DNA of 64,000 nt. Origin: Coenobita brevimanus. Lineage: Eukaryota > Arthropoda > Malacostraca > Decapoda > Coenobitidae. The number at the start of each line of letters is the position of its first letter. The stretch's first letter is position 1. This document shows positions 41,337 to 52,090 of this stretch, one piece after another. The notes under the pieces were generated by a model. The model made no database searches. It was given only the letters and a program-made list of their open reading frames with translations, and was not told the origin of the DNA. The stretch spans positions 19,066,439-19,130,438 of the forward strand of contig CM064670.1 of assembly GCA_032717465.1 (NCBI GenBank), in the 5' to 3' direction. Made by a program: the position numbers and the translations under genes.

Positions 41337-42862
41337 ATGTCTACCAACTTCTATGTACAGGAAGCTAAAGATATGGGGCTTACAGACCCCAAAGAAGTAA
41401 AGGATTACGTCCTCTCTCGGCTTAGTCACGAGCAGCAATGCGAGAATGATGCTCGTGAAGAGCATAGAATCCAACACAAACACGAGCGAGAACAACGTGA
41501 ACACAAGTGAGAACAGCGCGAACATGAGCGAGAACAGCGTGAGGAACACAAGAGAGAACGTCAACATGAGCAAAAACAACGCGAACTCAAGTTAGAACAA
41601 TGTGAGAGAGAACGACAACTCGAGTTAGAACAACGTGAGAGAGAACATCAACTCGAGTTAGAACAACATGAGAGAGAACGTCAACTCGAGTTAGAACAAC
41701 TTGAGAGAGAACGTGAATACAAGCGAGAACAACGAGAAAACGAACGTGCCGAGTGAGAAGCATGCGAAAAACATGAACTTGAAATGTTGAAGCTCAAGTG
41801 AGATTCCTTGGCTTCAGACACCTGGTGCAGCTGGCCCAAGCTCCACGAGCGCTCTCCCTGCACATGTCCTGGCGACCCCACACATCAAGCTTCCTCCATA
41901 CAAGGAGGGCGAGCGAATCAAGCCATACATAGCTCGTTTTGAAGACATAGCTCAGCTTTACCAGCTGGATGAGGCAGCTAAGCGGCTTCAGTTTCTTAGC
42001 CTGTTTGAGGGCCCTGCCCTCGATATTCTCCACAGAATTCGTGGAGACAATCTCATGTATGAGATGATGAATGCCACACTCGTCAAAGCGTACGGTCTCA
42101 CAGTTGACGACGCCAAGAGTCAGTTCATGAGATCCCATTTACAGGAAAAAGAGACTGCCGTTCAGTTTCTTGACTGGCTTACTGCTTAATTAATGAGTGG
42201 ATGGAGAAAGATGAAACTCCTTCCACGCTTGAGGGGATAATTGACCTTATGCTGCGCATGCAGCTAGAAAAGTCGTGGCCTACTGAACTTATGGCTCAGC
42301 TTAAGATCTGCCAGGTAAAGGATGCCAGCCAAATGATGGAGAAGGCTGATGCATTCTTCACAGCATACGGGTATCAAACTTGTAAGCAGCATACCTAGAA
42401 CAGAAAAGTTGATAAATCTGGGAAACCGTCTCAGACTGAACCCCAGCAACAAGGCCATTCTCAAAATAATGGCCAAGGTCCAAAATCGTGGAGGAAGGAC
42501 CAGGGGCAAAACACTCAGAAACCTGAGTGGAAGCGGTACGACAAGCAGAACTCTAACCAGCAGCAGTACCGGTATTTCAAGCAGCAGCATGGCAAGGACA
42601 AACCACGTAACCCTCAGGACAATCAACTTTAGTGTATCGAAGGCAGGATGCAAATGCAGCCCTCATGCCACAACAAGCATACAGTGGTGCCAACCCCACC
42701 AGTACAGGTACTTCACAGTTCACTAGTTCCCCAGCGACAGTGAACCCTCCTCTACAGGTGGTCAATGCTCCAGCTCCTCAGATGGTGATCACGACACCTC
42801 AGGTATCAAGTTCTCAGGGCGCCACATTGTCTGCATCGTTTGTTCCGCAGTCTCACCAATGA
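41337..42862 (+). pseudogene. Gypsy2 gag, decayed
   Basis: ATG at 41337. After ~35 residues there is a long, highly charged repeat region with REQREHE, ERERQLELEQ-type units (41460-41770), expected to be a coiled coil, with TGA stops at ~41508 and ~41754. After a frame change near 41820, capsid-like sequence follows (KLPPYKEGERIKPYIARFED, LFEGPALDIL). More frame changes occur near 42190 and 42400. The C-terminal part is Gln/Asn/Ser-rich. No intact zinc knuckle was found. An in-frame TGA at 42860-42862 separates gag from the pol frame. Confidence 0.75.
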
Positions 42863-42925
42863 CTGGCTGCTACCTCCTCAGACCCTTCCACCAGCAACAC
42901 TGTCTTTCCTGTTCAGCCAGGGTTT

Positions 42926-44815
42926 GTGGGAAGTGTTTCTGTAAATGTCCTGAGAGATAATGGTTCCTCTGGGTGCTCTGTCAAGCAAAGTTTAGTTCAG
43001 CCCGACGAGTACACGGGTAAGCAGATCCAAGTTAGACTTATTGATGGGTCAGTGAGATTGTTCCCTGAGGCACGTATCCAGGTGGCATCTCCTTTCTACA
43101 CTGGCTTGACAGCTGCTGTTGTCATGCCAGAACCCTTGTTTGACCTCATTATAGGCAACATACCGGGCGTCAAAAACAGTTGCACCGTAGATGTTGCTAC
43201 TCAGACTTCAGCTGTTGCAGTAACACGAGCCATGGCCAAGGCTCCAAATCGTGTCACCCCATTGACCGTCGCAATGCCGCAAGATTTGATTCGTAGTCAA
43301 GATGTTGTCCAAGAACAACAGTCTGACCCGACACTTGCCTCAGTGCATAAGAAGCTGGAGGGTAAAGTGATTAAGTATTCATGGGGAGGTCAAGCCAGGT
43401 TCCTTCGCAAGCAAGGACGGCTATACCATGAGTCACAAACATCCCAGGGCGAGGTTCGACTGCAGTTCGTTGTTCCCGCGAAGTATCGCCGGGCAGTGTT
43501 CGAATTAGGTCATTGTTCAGTCATGGGAGGTCACATGGGCCAAAAGAAAACCTCTGACTGCATCCATGCTGACTTTTTCTGGCCAGGGATGGGACAGGAA
43601 ATAAAAAGGCTTGTGCATTCCTGTGATGTGTGTCAATGTACCACTGACCAGGGACGTATCCGTCCTGCACCATTGAAACCAATGCCTGTAATCTCTGAAC
43701 CATTTGAGAGAGTAGCAGTTGACATTGTTGGCCCAATCTCCCCTAGGGCAAGTGACGGATCAAGGTATATCCTCACTATTATTGATTTCAGCACACAGTG
43801 GCCTGAAGCCATGGCCCTTAAGAATATAGAGGCCGTCACTGTTGCTGAGGCATTGATTGAAGTGTTCTGTCGCGTAGGTGTCCCCAAAGAGGTCTTAAGC
43901 GACCGAGGTTTTCAGTTCACCTCTGCAATGATGAATGATGCATTCAGGTTGTTGTCCTCCTGAGGCCTGCGAATTATGCCTTATCATCCCATGTGTAACG
44001 GGCTGTGTGAGAGGTTCAGTGGGACTCTCAAGAAGATGTTAAAGTGCATGGTCGCTGAACAGCCAAAGGAATGGCCGCGATTCATTGCTCCTCTTCTGTT
44101 TGCTTATCAAGAAGCTCCACAGCATTCCTTAAAGTTCTCACCCTTTGAACTGGTGTATGGAAGGTCGGTCCATGGACCACTTCAAGTCCTTCGCACGTTA
44201 TGGGACGATGAAGAACCCGACCCTGAAGTCAAGACCACTTACACCTACATCCTTGATCTAGCTGACCGCCTCCAGTTGACGTGTGAGTTAGCTAAGGAAG
44301 AATTGATCAAGGCACGTGAAGTTCAGAAAGCCTATTATGATAAGAAGGCAAAACTTTGGAAGTTTAGTCCAGGCAATAAGTGCTTGGTGTTACTCCCCAC
44401 TGCCCAGAACAAGTTGTTGTCGCAGTGGAAGGGTCCATTTGATGTAGTAGAGCACATTTCAGACCTCAACTACATAATTCAGATGGGGAATCTTCGTAAA
44501 AGGTTCCACGTTAACATGTTGAAGGCTTATCATGAGTCAAACTCTGAGGAGACTGGCCTACGAATAGCTGATGATAGTGACCAGCCATTGGAAGAAACCG
44601 GGGCAGCCTCAGTGATCCCAGCTGATGACCATGATGACGAGCCCTTAACCGCTCAGTCCCGTCAGGAAGAGACTGTTGGAGATGTTTTACTTAACACTGA
44701 CTTAGCATTGGGTGATCAGAATGCCATAAGGTCACTGCTCTGTCGGTATGCTGATGTGTTCTCTGACCAACCTAGACTTGCAAAGGTTGATTGTCACAAA
44801 ATAGAGTTGACTTGA
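42926..44815 (+). pseudogene. Gypsy2 protease-like region and integrase
   Basis: Starts with a degenerate aspartic-protease motif (VLRDNGSSGCSV, where DTG would be usual) and LFDLIIGN later. The integrase follows: HHCC domain (HCSVMGGH, CDVCQ near 43505-43640), catalytic core (VDIVGPIS near 43720, LSDRGFQFT near 43900, NGLCERFSGTL near 43990) and a GPF-type C-terminal module (WKGPFDVVEHI near 44427). All three catalytic acidic positions are present. A TGA at 43961-43963 splits the core, and a second TGA at 44813-44815 separates it from RT in the same frame. Confidence 0.88.
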
Positions 44816-46039
44816 GATACTCCCGTGGAGGTTAAGCCATATCCGATTCCCATGCGACTACTGGGTGCAGTAGACAACGAAATTGCTGACATGGAGATTG
44901 CAGGTATTATTGAAAACTCCTCATCTCCTTACTGCAGTCCAATGGTAGTAGTTCGCAAGAAAGATGATGGAGTCAGCATTTGTGGCTACTATAGGAGGCT
45001 CAATGCAATCACCAAAGTGGATGCTGAGCCGATGGGTGACCACATTACTATCTTCTCCAAACTGGCAGGGTCACGATATTTCACGAAGCTCGATTTGGCG
45101 AAGGGATTCTTCCAGATTCCCCTTCACCCCGAGAGCCGTCAGTTCACTGCCTCTGCTACTCCTAGGGGGTTGTATCAGTATGAAGTCCTCCCATTTGGAC
45201 TTACCAATTCCCCAGCAGTATTCAATCGTGCCATGAGACAAGTGCTCCATGGTATCATAGGAGTAGAAATGTTCGTTGACGATGTCCTCGTTCATTCTGC
45301 CACGTTGGAGGAGCACCTCAGACTCTTGGAAATTGTCTTCAGTAGACTCCAGAGTTTCAACATGACTGTGAAGCCTAGCAAGTGTAAAATTGCTCACAGT
45401 GAGGTGGAGTTCCTCGGACATATTGTTGGCAACAATCGCTGCAGGTGTCAGGGTGACAAGATTAGGAAAGTTAGAGAAGCCCTGAGACCCGTGACCAAGA
45501 AACAGGTTAGGGCATTCCTTGGCCTAGTGGGGTATTATAGGAGTTTTATCCCCAACTTTGCTCTTATTGCCCAACCGTTGTACGAGGTGCTTCGAAAACA
45601 TGCTCCAAACACCACTGAATGGGGAGAAGCGCAAGAGAGATCTTTTGCCGTCCTTAAGAATATGTTGTGTAAGGAGCCTATCTTGCAGTTGCCTGATTCC
45701 AACAAACCTTTCATACTGCATCTAGAAGGTGGAATTTTCCCAGTGGCATACCACAGCCGTAAGCTAAAACCCGCCGAGAGGAATTACAGTACTGTTGAGA
45801 AGGAACTCTTGGCCATGGCTGATGGTGTTAAGAAATATTACTCTTATTTATATGGGGCACCATTCACTCTGGAAACTGATCATATGCCACTCACTAGTCT
45901 TAGCACAACCAAGACGGCTAATGCAAGACTGACACGCTGGACACCGTATTTGCAGCACTTTAACCTTGTTGTGAGATACATCAAGGGAAGTGACAATGTA
46001 GGCACAGACCTGATGTCTCGCCTGCTACCTGGTAACTAA
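44816..46039 (+). pseudogene. Gypsy2 reverse transcriptase-RNase H (RNase H damaged)
   Basis: The RT domain is open: PYCSPMVVVRKKDDG, TKLDLAKGFFQIPL (catalytic Asp), LPFGLTNSPAVF and MFVDDVLVHSAT (active site, near 45278). In RNase H the segment with the first catalytic Asp is missing: FILHLEGGIFPVAYHSRKL joins the strand before it directly to the SRKL block. The EKELLAM, ETDHMPL and terminal GTDLMSRLL blocks remain. An in-frame deletion of roughly 15-20 residues explains this and would abolish RNase H activity. Confidence 0.9.
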
Positions 46040-46047
46040 CACAGGTC

Positions 46048-46660
46048 CCATTAGCGAATTGCAGTGTTTGATGTCCTGCACAAATGCCCAGTCTTTTTGC
46101 TAATTAGGTATAGGGTTTAACCAGTAAACTGGGTTCCATTAGTGAATTGCAGTGTTTGATGCCCTGCACAAACGCCTAGTCTTTTCGCTCATGACCATGT
46201 TCCCTGGTTAATTTAGTGAATTGCAGCATCTGATGTCCTGCACAAACGCCCAGTCCTTTCGCTATTTAAGTTTAAGGTTTAACTAGTAAACTGGGTTCCA
46301 TTAGCGAATTGCAGCGTTTGATGTCCTGCACAGATGCCCAGTTTTTTCGCTCTTGACCACGTTCCCTGGTTAATTTAGTGAATTGCAGTGTTTGATGTCC
46401 TACACAGATGCCCAGTCTTTTCACTAATTAAGTTTACGGTTTAACCACTAAACTGGGTTCCATCAATTGCAGCGTTTGATGTCCTGCACAGATGCCCAGT
46501 CTTTTCGCTCATGACCACGTTCCCTGGTTAATTTAGCGAACTGCAGCATTTGATGTCCTGCACAAACGCCCAGTCTTTTTGCTAATAAAGTTTAGGGTTT
46601 AACCAGTAAACTACGTCAGCGTTTGATGTCCTGCAGAGACGCCTTGACTACGTTTCCTGG
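46048..46660. repeat. ~75-90-bp tandem repeat between Gypsy2 pol and 3' LTR
   Basis: About eight units built around AATTGCAGYGTTTGATGTCC, then TGCACARAYGCCCAGTCTTT. They alternate between two endings: GTTTAACCAGTAAACTGGGT-type and ACGTTCCCTGGTTAATTTAG-type. They lie in the 3' non-coding part of the element. Confidence 0.85.
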
Positions 46661-47225
46661 TTAATAATGTAAATAGTGTACTTTTTGTAACATAAGTACT
46701 GATTGCTAGGCAGAGAGAGAGAAATGACACTTTTGATGCTCCACCTTGATTGCTTTCGCAGGTGCAGCTGGCAGGTGCAGCATCACCATGCAGAACAGCT
46801 GATTGTCCCTGATGCATGCTGCTGCCTCTTCTCTTCTGCCTCATCGTCATCATTTACTATTGATTTGCATTATGTAATTTTACGCGTAGGTACAGTTACA
46901 CCACAACTGTCACACCTACACCGTGTATTACATACATCACACTACATAACAATTAGTTATTAATGTAAATGTAGTGAACTTTTTGCTCAGTTTGACCTGA
47001 GCACAGGATTTTTCACCGTCGTCACAGAGTTTTTTCCTCAAGCTTGCTTCTATTAATGTAAATACGAGTTTTTTTTTGCTCACTGGCGACTGTCACTTTC
47101 TCCTGTAGCAGGATAGCACACACACACCACAGTGTGAATCTTGTGTGACTGAGTTAGGATTTATATGTATGTAAATTGATTTTTTTTTTTCCTGAGGAAA
47201 AAAAAAAGATTTTGATGGGGCATAA
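46661..47225 (+). other. Gypsy2 3' non-coding region and polypurine tract
   Basis: No coding sequence. T-runs and A-runs occur near 47070 and 47180-47210. GATGGGGCATAA (47214-47225) directly before TGTCA is the likely, imperfect, polypurine primer. Confidence 0.5.
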
Positions 47226-48271
47226 TGTCACGAGTTGGCGCAATTTTCTCTCTAAATAAACTCGTGACATTGAACTTTGGTGGAAAACCGCGAATTCTAG
47301 TGAATTCCCATAAGTATCACTCAGTCATCCACCACATATTCACCCGATTGGGAGTGTTTTCAGAACAATTTTTCGCTGTTTCATAAGTGATCGTCCTTGC
47401 ACGCGACATTAGCGCTTCCGCTGAGTGATATGTTATGGGCATGTATCTCTCGCATTAATTCTGTTAGCAAGTGCGACCGACATTCGCCCTCTCTCTCACA
47501 ATTTGAATTCAGTTAGGATTGAAGCGCCGTGAGACCAGGTCGTTCTTCAGCGAGTTCCTGAAATCTCCACCTAGTGTGAGCCGGCGAGAGGTTTAGCGTG
47601 TGTGGCAGTGACCTTCCTCAGCAACAACGCCCAGTTCATCCCACTTAGCCCACTTTTCTGACCAGTATTTTTCTTTCATTTTTCCTAGGCTTAAGAGTTT
47701 AGCTTTTGAGTGAGCGAGTGAGTGTGTTCTCCTTATTTTGAATTCATTTTGAAACGTAACATAAATTTAACTCATTCTAATCAATAAATTTTCAGTTCTT
47801 TTCTTTGAGCTTAATGTAATGTAAACTTGTGTTTTATTTCTCCACATTAAGCTTATTTCACTTATAGCTCCTAGTTTGCATAAACGCTTTGCATTATTCA
47901 TAACTGGTACTTAGGCCAGTCCTTTTGTATTAAGATTAAAATCCGTTGTGCAACCAGGAGTTAATGCACCAGCAAGAACCTGTTTATCATTAATAGCATT
48001 AGTTATTGATTGTCAGGGGTGGAGTCACTTTCTCCAGGGGCCAACAGTACTAATAAACAGCACGTGTGAGTAATTAGTCTCTGCTGTGTACTGTTGAGAA
48101 AGTTTATAAATTTTCGTCCTTAGAGAATCGGCGAAGTAAGCCAGCATAAAGTAATCATTGCTTGATTTTCACAAGTCAGTTCATTGTCCTGTTCTCAAGT
48201 AACATTTTAAAGTATCAAGTATTATTGAATATTATTCTTTAATATTGCATATTCACAAAAACCCCATGACA
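47226..48271 (+). repeat. Gypsy2 3' LTR (1046 bp)
   Basis: From TGTCACGAG to CCCATGACA, followed by the GGAAT target duplication at 48272-48276. This intact copy defines the empty LINE target site: CATAAATTTAACTCATTC at 47761-47778 is absent from the 5' LTR. Confidence 0.93.
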
Positions 48272-48276
48272 GGAAT

Positions 48277-49316
48277 GCCTTCTTCAGTAAAGCATTTAGT
48301 ATAAACAATAGGGTCAGGTCACCTTGCCTGCAGGAAGGAATTGAGTTCATTGACACATGGAACCAGTTTTACAAGCAGCGAACACTATTTGTGAATGATG
48401 GACTACATTTGAATGCCATTGGTTCTGCCTGTCTCGATCATTTGCTTAGTGATGAAGTAAGATTTTTCTGGAAAAAAAAAAAAGTATCAAGGGAGGCAAA
48501 CGCAGATGTCATACGATCCGATGAATCAATAAGTAATGGAAGCTTCACACATCGGAAAGGAAAACACATTAAAGCTCTTCTTGTAAATGCGCGTAGTCTA
48601 TGTAATAAAATTCCTGATTTAGAGGCCCTTGTCTTTACTGAAGATTATGATGTAATTGGTATAACAGAATCGTGGCTAAATACTGAGCAAAGAGATTTTC
48701 TAGCAGAGTTTAATTTACCAGGCTATCACATTTTCAGTAGTGAAAGGAAGAATCAAGCAAGGAGTGGTGTGTTGTTATATATTTATATCAGGATTTCATC
48801 CAGTTGTAACTACCAAGCCAATTATTGAAAACATTGACACTATTTATATTCAGCTTAGAAATGAGTCTTCTCATAAAACCACACGTGGGCTAATTTATCA
48901 TCCACCCGGTCAGCCACTCAACATCGATAATGAAATCTACAATCAAATTGCCGAAATATCTTGCATGCAATGCACTGTAATATTTGGTAATTTTAATTTA
49001 CCAGTTCCAAAATGGGGAGAAGTGCTATCCTCACACACAGTGTTAGACCTATATGCAAACTTGCAGGAGTGTTCTTGTATCAATTTGTAAATTATCTGAC
49101 ACGTGCAGCTAACATCCTAGATCTTGTCTTAGCCACATCAGAGAATGTAGTGAGCAATGTTATTGTAGAAAAAGAATTTAGTACAAGTGATTATCGCACA
49201 GTTACATTTAACATTAATATCTGTGAAGACAAGGTCAGGGCCAGTTGTGAGAAAGTACCTGACTTTAAGAGGGGAAATTCTAAGAAATTAGTCAATTGCT
49301 GGTGCAGGTAACTGGC
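48277..49316 (+). pseudogene. CR1 ORF1 C-terminus and ORF2 endonuclease, in one frame then shifted
   Basis: It continues the esterase domain (EFIDTW, then NDGLHLNAIGSACLDHLL with the catalytic Asp/His block). Past an A12 run at 48472-48483 the same frame passes into the APE-type endonuclease start (ALLVNARSLCNK, then IGITESWLN) without a stop. Frame changes occur near 48780 and 49050. Later blocks are FGNFNLPVPKWG and FVNYLTRAANILDLVLAT. In CR1 elements ORF1 and ORF2 are usually separate, so the open junction may come from an indel in the A-run. Confidence 0.82.
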
Positions 49317-49419
49317 ATCCTATTTCCGAAACTTTAGATATCAATGACGCGTGGAATTATTTTACAGAAACTCTCAACAGTGCTGTCAGATTATGTATTC
49401 CAACGTGCAACAGAAGGCC

Positions 49420-51378
49420 TGCCAAAAATTCTAAACCCAAATGATGGAACTCTGAATTAAACATTGCCTGGAAGCAAAAAATCTTGCATCTAAAGAGTAC
49501 AGTATCACAAAGAGTCAAAGTGATAAAAATAAATACGATGCCCTTTGACAGAAAGCCAAAAAATTATTTAAATGCAGTAAGAAAAACCTTGAGGCACATA
49601 TTGTAAGTATCAGTAAAACAAATCCCAAAGAATTTTTCAGTTACATAAAAAGCAAAAAGGTAATAACTCCATCAATCGGTCCCTTAATCACAGATAACGG
49701 TGAGCACACTGATGATGAAACTATGATGACGAAAATTCTTAATACTTTCTTTGCGTTAGTATTTACAAAAGAAAATATACATACGATTCTTACTGTTTCC
49801 CCCATTCCTATAGAAAAGGACAACATAATCACTGACATTACAGTTAGTGATCGTGACGTACTACTTGCGATTATCAAATTAAAAGAGAATAAAACACTGG
49901 GACCAGACAAAATATGTCCACGTGTTTTGAAGGAACTACAGAATGAAATATCAAAGCCTTTATCTGAACTTTTTAACTTATCACTTAAGAGCAATAAGGT
50001 GCCACATGAATGGAAACTTGCTGACGTAACCCCAATATTCCAAAAAGGCAATAAAGCCCAACCAGAAAACTACCGCCCAATTAGATTAACATCGGTGATT
50101 TGCAAATTGCTTGAAACTATTATCAGAGACAAGTTTGTGAAACACTTAGAATCAAACAATCTCATAAAAGATTCTCAACATGGTTTTCGTAATAATTGCT
50201 CTTGCCTCACGAATCTGCTGGACTTTTTCAATGTTATACTGAGCATGTATGACGACACTAAATCAGTTGATGTTGTTTACCTTGATTTTCAAAAGGCTTT
50301 TGACAAAGTTCCAAACAGAAGACTCTTTCAAAAGCTACAGGCACATGGTTTCAGCAGCAGGGTCCTTGGTTGGGTTGAAGATTGGCTCACCGGATGAAAG
50401 CAAAGAGTTGTAATAAACGGAAAAGAGTCAGACTGGATAAACGTTACAAGTGGAGTGCCGCAGGGTTCAGTGTTAGATCCTATTCTTTTCTAAATATATA
50501 TCAATGATACTGATGAAGGATTATGTTGTAAAATTTCAAAATTTGCTGACGATACTAAAATAGGTAACAGAGCAGATACAGCACTGCAAAGACAGGCAAT
50601 TCAGAGAGATCATGATCGACTGTTTAACTGGGCCCAAGTTTGGCAAATGGATTTCAATATTAATAAATGCAAAGTGCTAAACATTGGCAGTAAAAATGTA
50701 AGAGCTAGTTATAGGATGAATAATGTCAAACCTGATAGGGTAAACCATGAAAAAGACTTAGGAGTTATAATAACAAACGATTTGAAACCATGCAAACAAT
50801 GCACAGAAGCTGTGAAAAACGTAAATAAATCGATTAGATTCATAGGCAGAGCATTTGAATATAAATCCGATAATATTGTCCTCACTTTGTATAATTCCTT
50901 AGTATCCCTGCACTTGGAGTATTACGTTCAGTTTTGGTCACCGTATTATAAAATGGATATGGAAAAGCTTGAAAGAGTGCAGCGAAGGATGACAAAGATG
51001 ATACCTAGATTGAGAAATAAACCGTACAAGGAACGTTTCTAATAGAAGCCCTGAATTTATTTACCCTAACTAAATGGAGGTTACTAGGAGATCTAATTCA
51101 AGTATTCAAAATAGTTAAAGGACATGATAACATGGCTGTTGATAAATATATACTTCACAGTTGATCACTCGAATTATACTAGAGGCAATGGGTATAAAAT
51201 AATTGGTAAACGATTCCAGTCGCCTGAAGCTAAGCATTTCTTCTTCAATAGAGATGTAAATATATGGAATAAATTGCCCTCCAATGTAGTAAATTCTAAT
51301 ACAGTACTGACCTTTAAAGGTCCCTTCGATAAGTATTTGTCGACTAACCCCCAGCTTAGTTTGTTTACTCCTGAGTAA
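49420..51378 (+). pseudogene. CR1 ORF2 reverse transcriptase
   Basis: RT blocks in order: KENKTLGPDKICPRVLKE, ENYRPIRLTSVICKLLE, VVYLDFQKAFDKVPNRR (first catalytic Asp), GVPQGSVLDPILF, FADDTKIG (active site, near 50545), then WQMDFNINKCKVLNIG, DLGVIITNDLKP, LEYYVQFWSPYY, LERVQRRMTKMI, and the C-terminal WNKLPSNVVNSNTV near 51270. These are characteristic CR1 blocks. There is a TGA near 50395, a TAA near 50491, and stops after 51040. The final frame ends at 51378, followed by a T-rich 3' end. Confidence 0.9.
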
Positions 51379-51400
51379 AACACTTGTGTATGTATAATTT

Positions 51401-51894
51401 TTTATTTTTTATTTATTTTTTAATTTTTTAGAGTCTGGATCAATTTATGAATGCAAATATAGTATATACACAGACTAGGATATGCACAGATAGCCCTGAG
51501 TTAACGGTCACTACTCATACTTTCCACCGGTGATGGGCTGTGGATCACTGAGGGTCCCTGTTAGTTAAGTGACCACCATTGGGATTTTTTTAAATGTACC
51601 ACGGGTCAATGCTTCAGGAGGTGACTTGTGTGCTTGTCCCACATGGGAAAGCTCCTAGTCTTAATGGAATGAATGAAGCTGGGGCCTGATTGGCTGCTGC
51701 ATACCTTAATAGCGCCAGGCAAGGCTGCCACACCACCCCCGAACATCCACACTGTGCACGGTGCAATTCCCACGCTGTGTCCGCAGACGCCCCGTCAGCT
51801 TAACGTACCCGTACATGTTGTCATGCGTTATTTATTATTCGATTATTCATTTTACTTTACTACTTTCTCTTTCAGGTTATTCATACATGTAGCT
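51401..51894. other. Unrecognised sequence after CR1 1
   Basis: A T-rich stretch at 51395-51430 may be the CR1 3' end. The rest (blocks such as CACTGAGGGTCCCTGTTAG) is not recognised. Confidence 0.4.
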
Positions 51895-52090
51895 TATAGA
51901 TAGAGTATTATAGAAAGTAACTTTTCCATTTCAGTCTTTACTATGAAAATTCCATGTCAGTTTTTCCATGTTGCATGGTGGTTTTTCTCACTCTTTCTTA
52001 CTAGTTTTAACTGGAGGGTTTGGAGGTGGGGGGAGCCTTCTTGCTTTACTATCCTTATCCTTCACCATGTAAAGTTAGATCTCGTAGGCA
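51895..52090. repeat. Interspersed repeat family E, copy 1
   Basis: Shares with 61915-62105 the ordered blocks CCATGTCAGTTTTTC-type, GCATGGTGGTTTTTC-type, CTGGAGGGTTTGGAGGTGGG-type and GCCTTCTTGCTTTACTATCC-type. The spacing is conserved. It is non-coding, and the family identity is unknown. Confidence 0.6.

Larger units (their letters stand above)
39352..48271 (+). mobile_element. Gypsy2: older Gypsy-type element with INT before RT
   Basis: 5' LTR 39352-41015 (with LINE copy C inside), gag 41337-42862, protease and integrase 42926-44815, RT-RNase H 44816-46039, a tandem-repeat region, 3' LTR 47226-48271. The LTR ends are TGTCA and TGACA, with target duplication GGAAT. By eye the LTRs differ at about 4% of compared sites, so it is older than Gypsy1. 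The pol order protease, integrase, RT, RNase H matches Gypsy1, but sequence similarity between the two is low. Frameshifts in gag and in-frame TGA codons in pol show it is inactive. Confidence 0.92.
37400..51400 (+). mobile_element. CR1-like LINE 1, split by Gypsy2
   Basis: A GT-rich probable 5' UTR (~37400-38640), ORF1 (38644-39351, continuing after Gypsy2 at 48277), ORF2 endonuclease (to ~49316) and RT (~49420-51378) form one LINE. It is interrupted by the 8.9-kb Gypsy2 with a 5-bp duplication GGAAT (39347-39351 and 48272-48276). Removing Gypsy2 and one GGAAT restores a continuous reading frame. RT and C-terminal motifs, and an esterase-type ORF1, are CR1-like. The 5' limit is uncertain. 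Stops and frameshifts mark it as inactive. Confidence 0.88.

Noticed and set aside
2643..48271. Integrated animal virus or errantivirus with an envelope gene
   Set aside because: Neither Gypsy element has an envelope-like frame after RNase H: Gypsy1 goes directly to the polypurine tract and Gypsy2 has only tandem repeats there.
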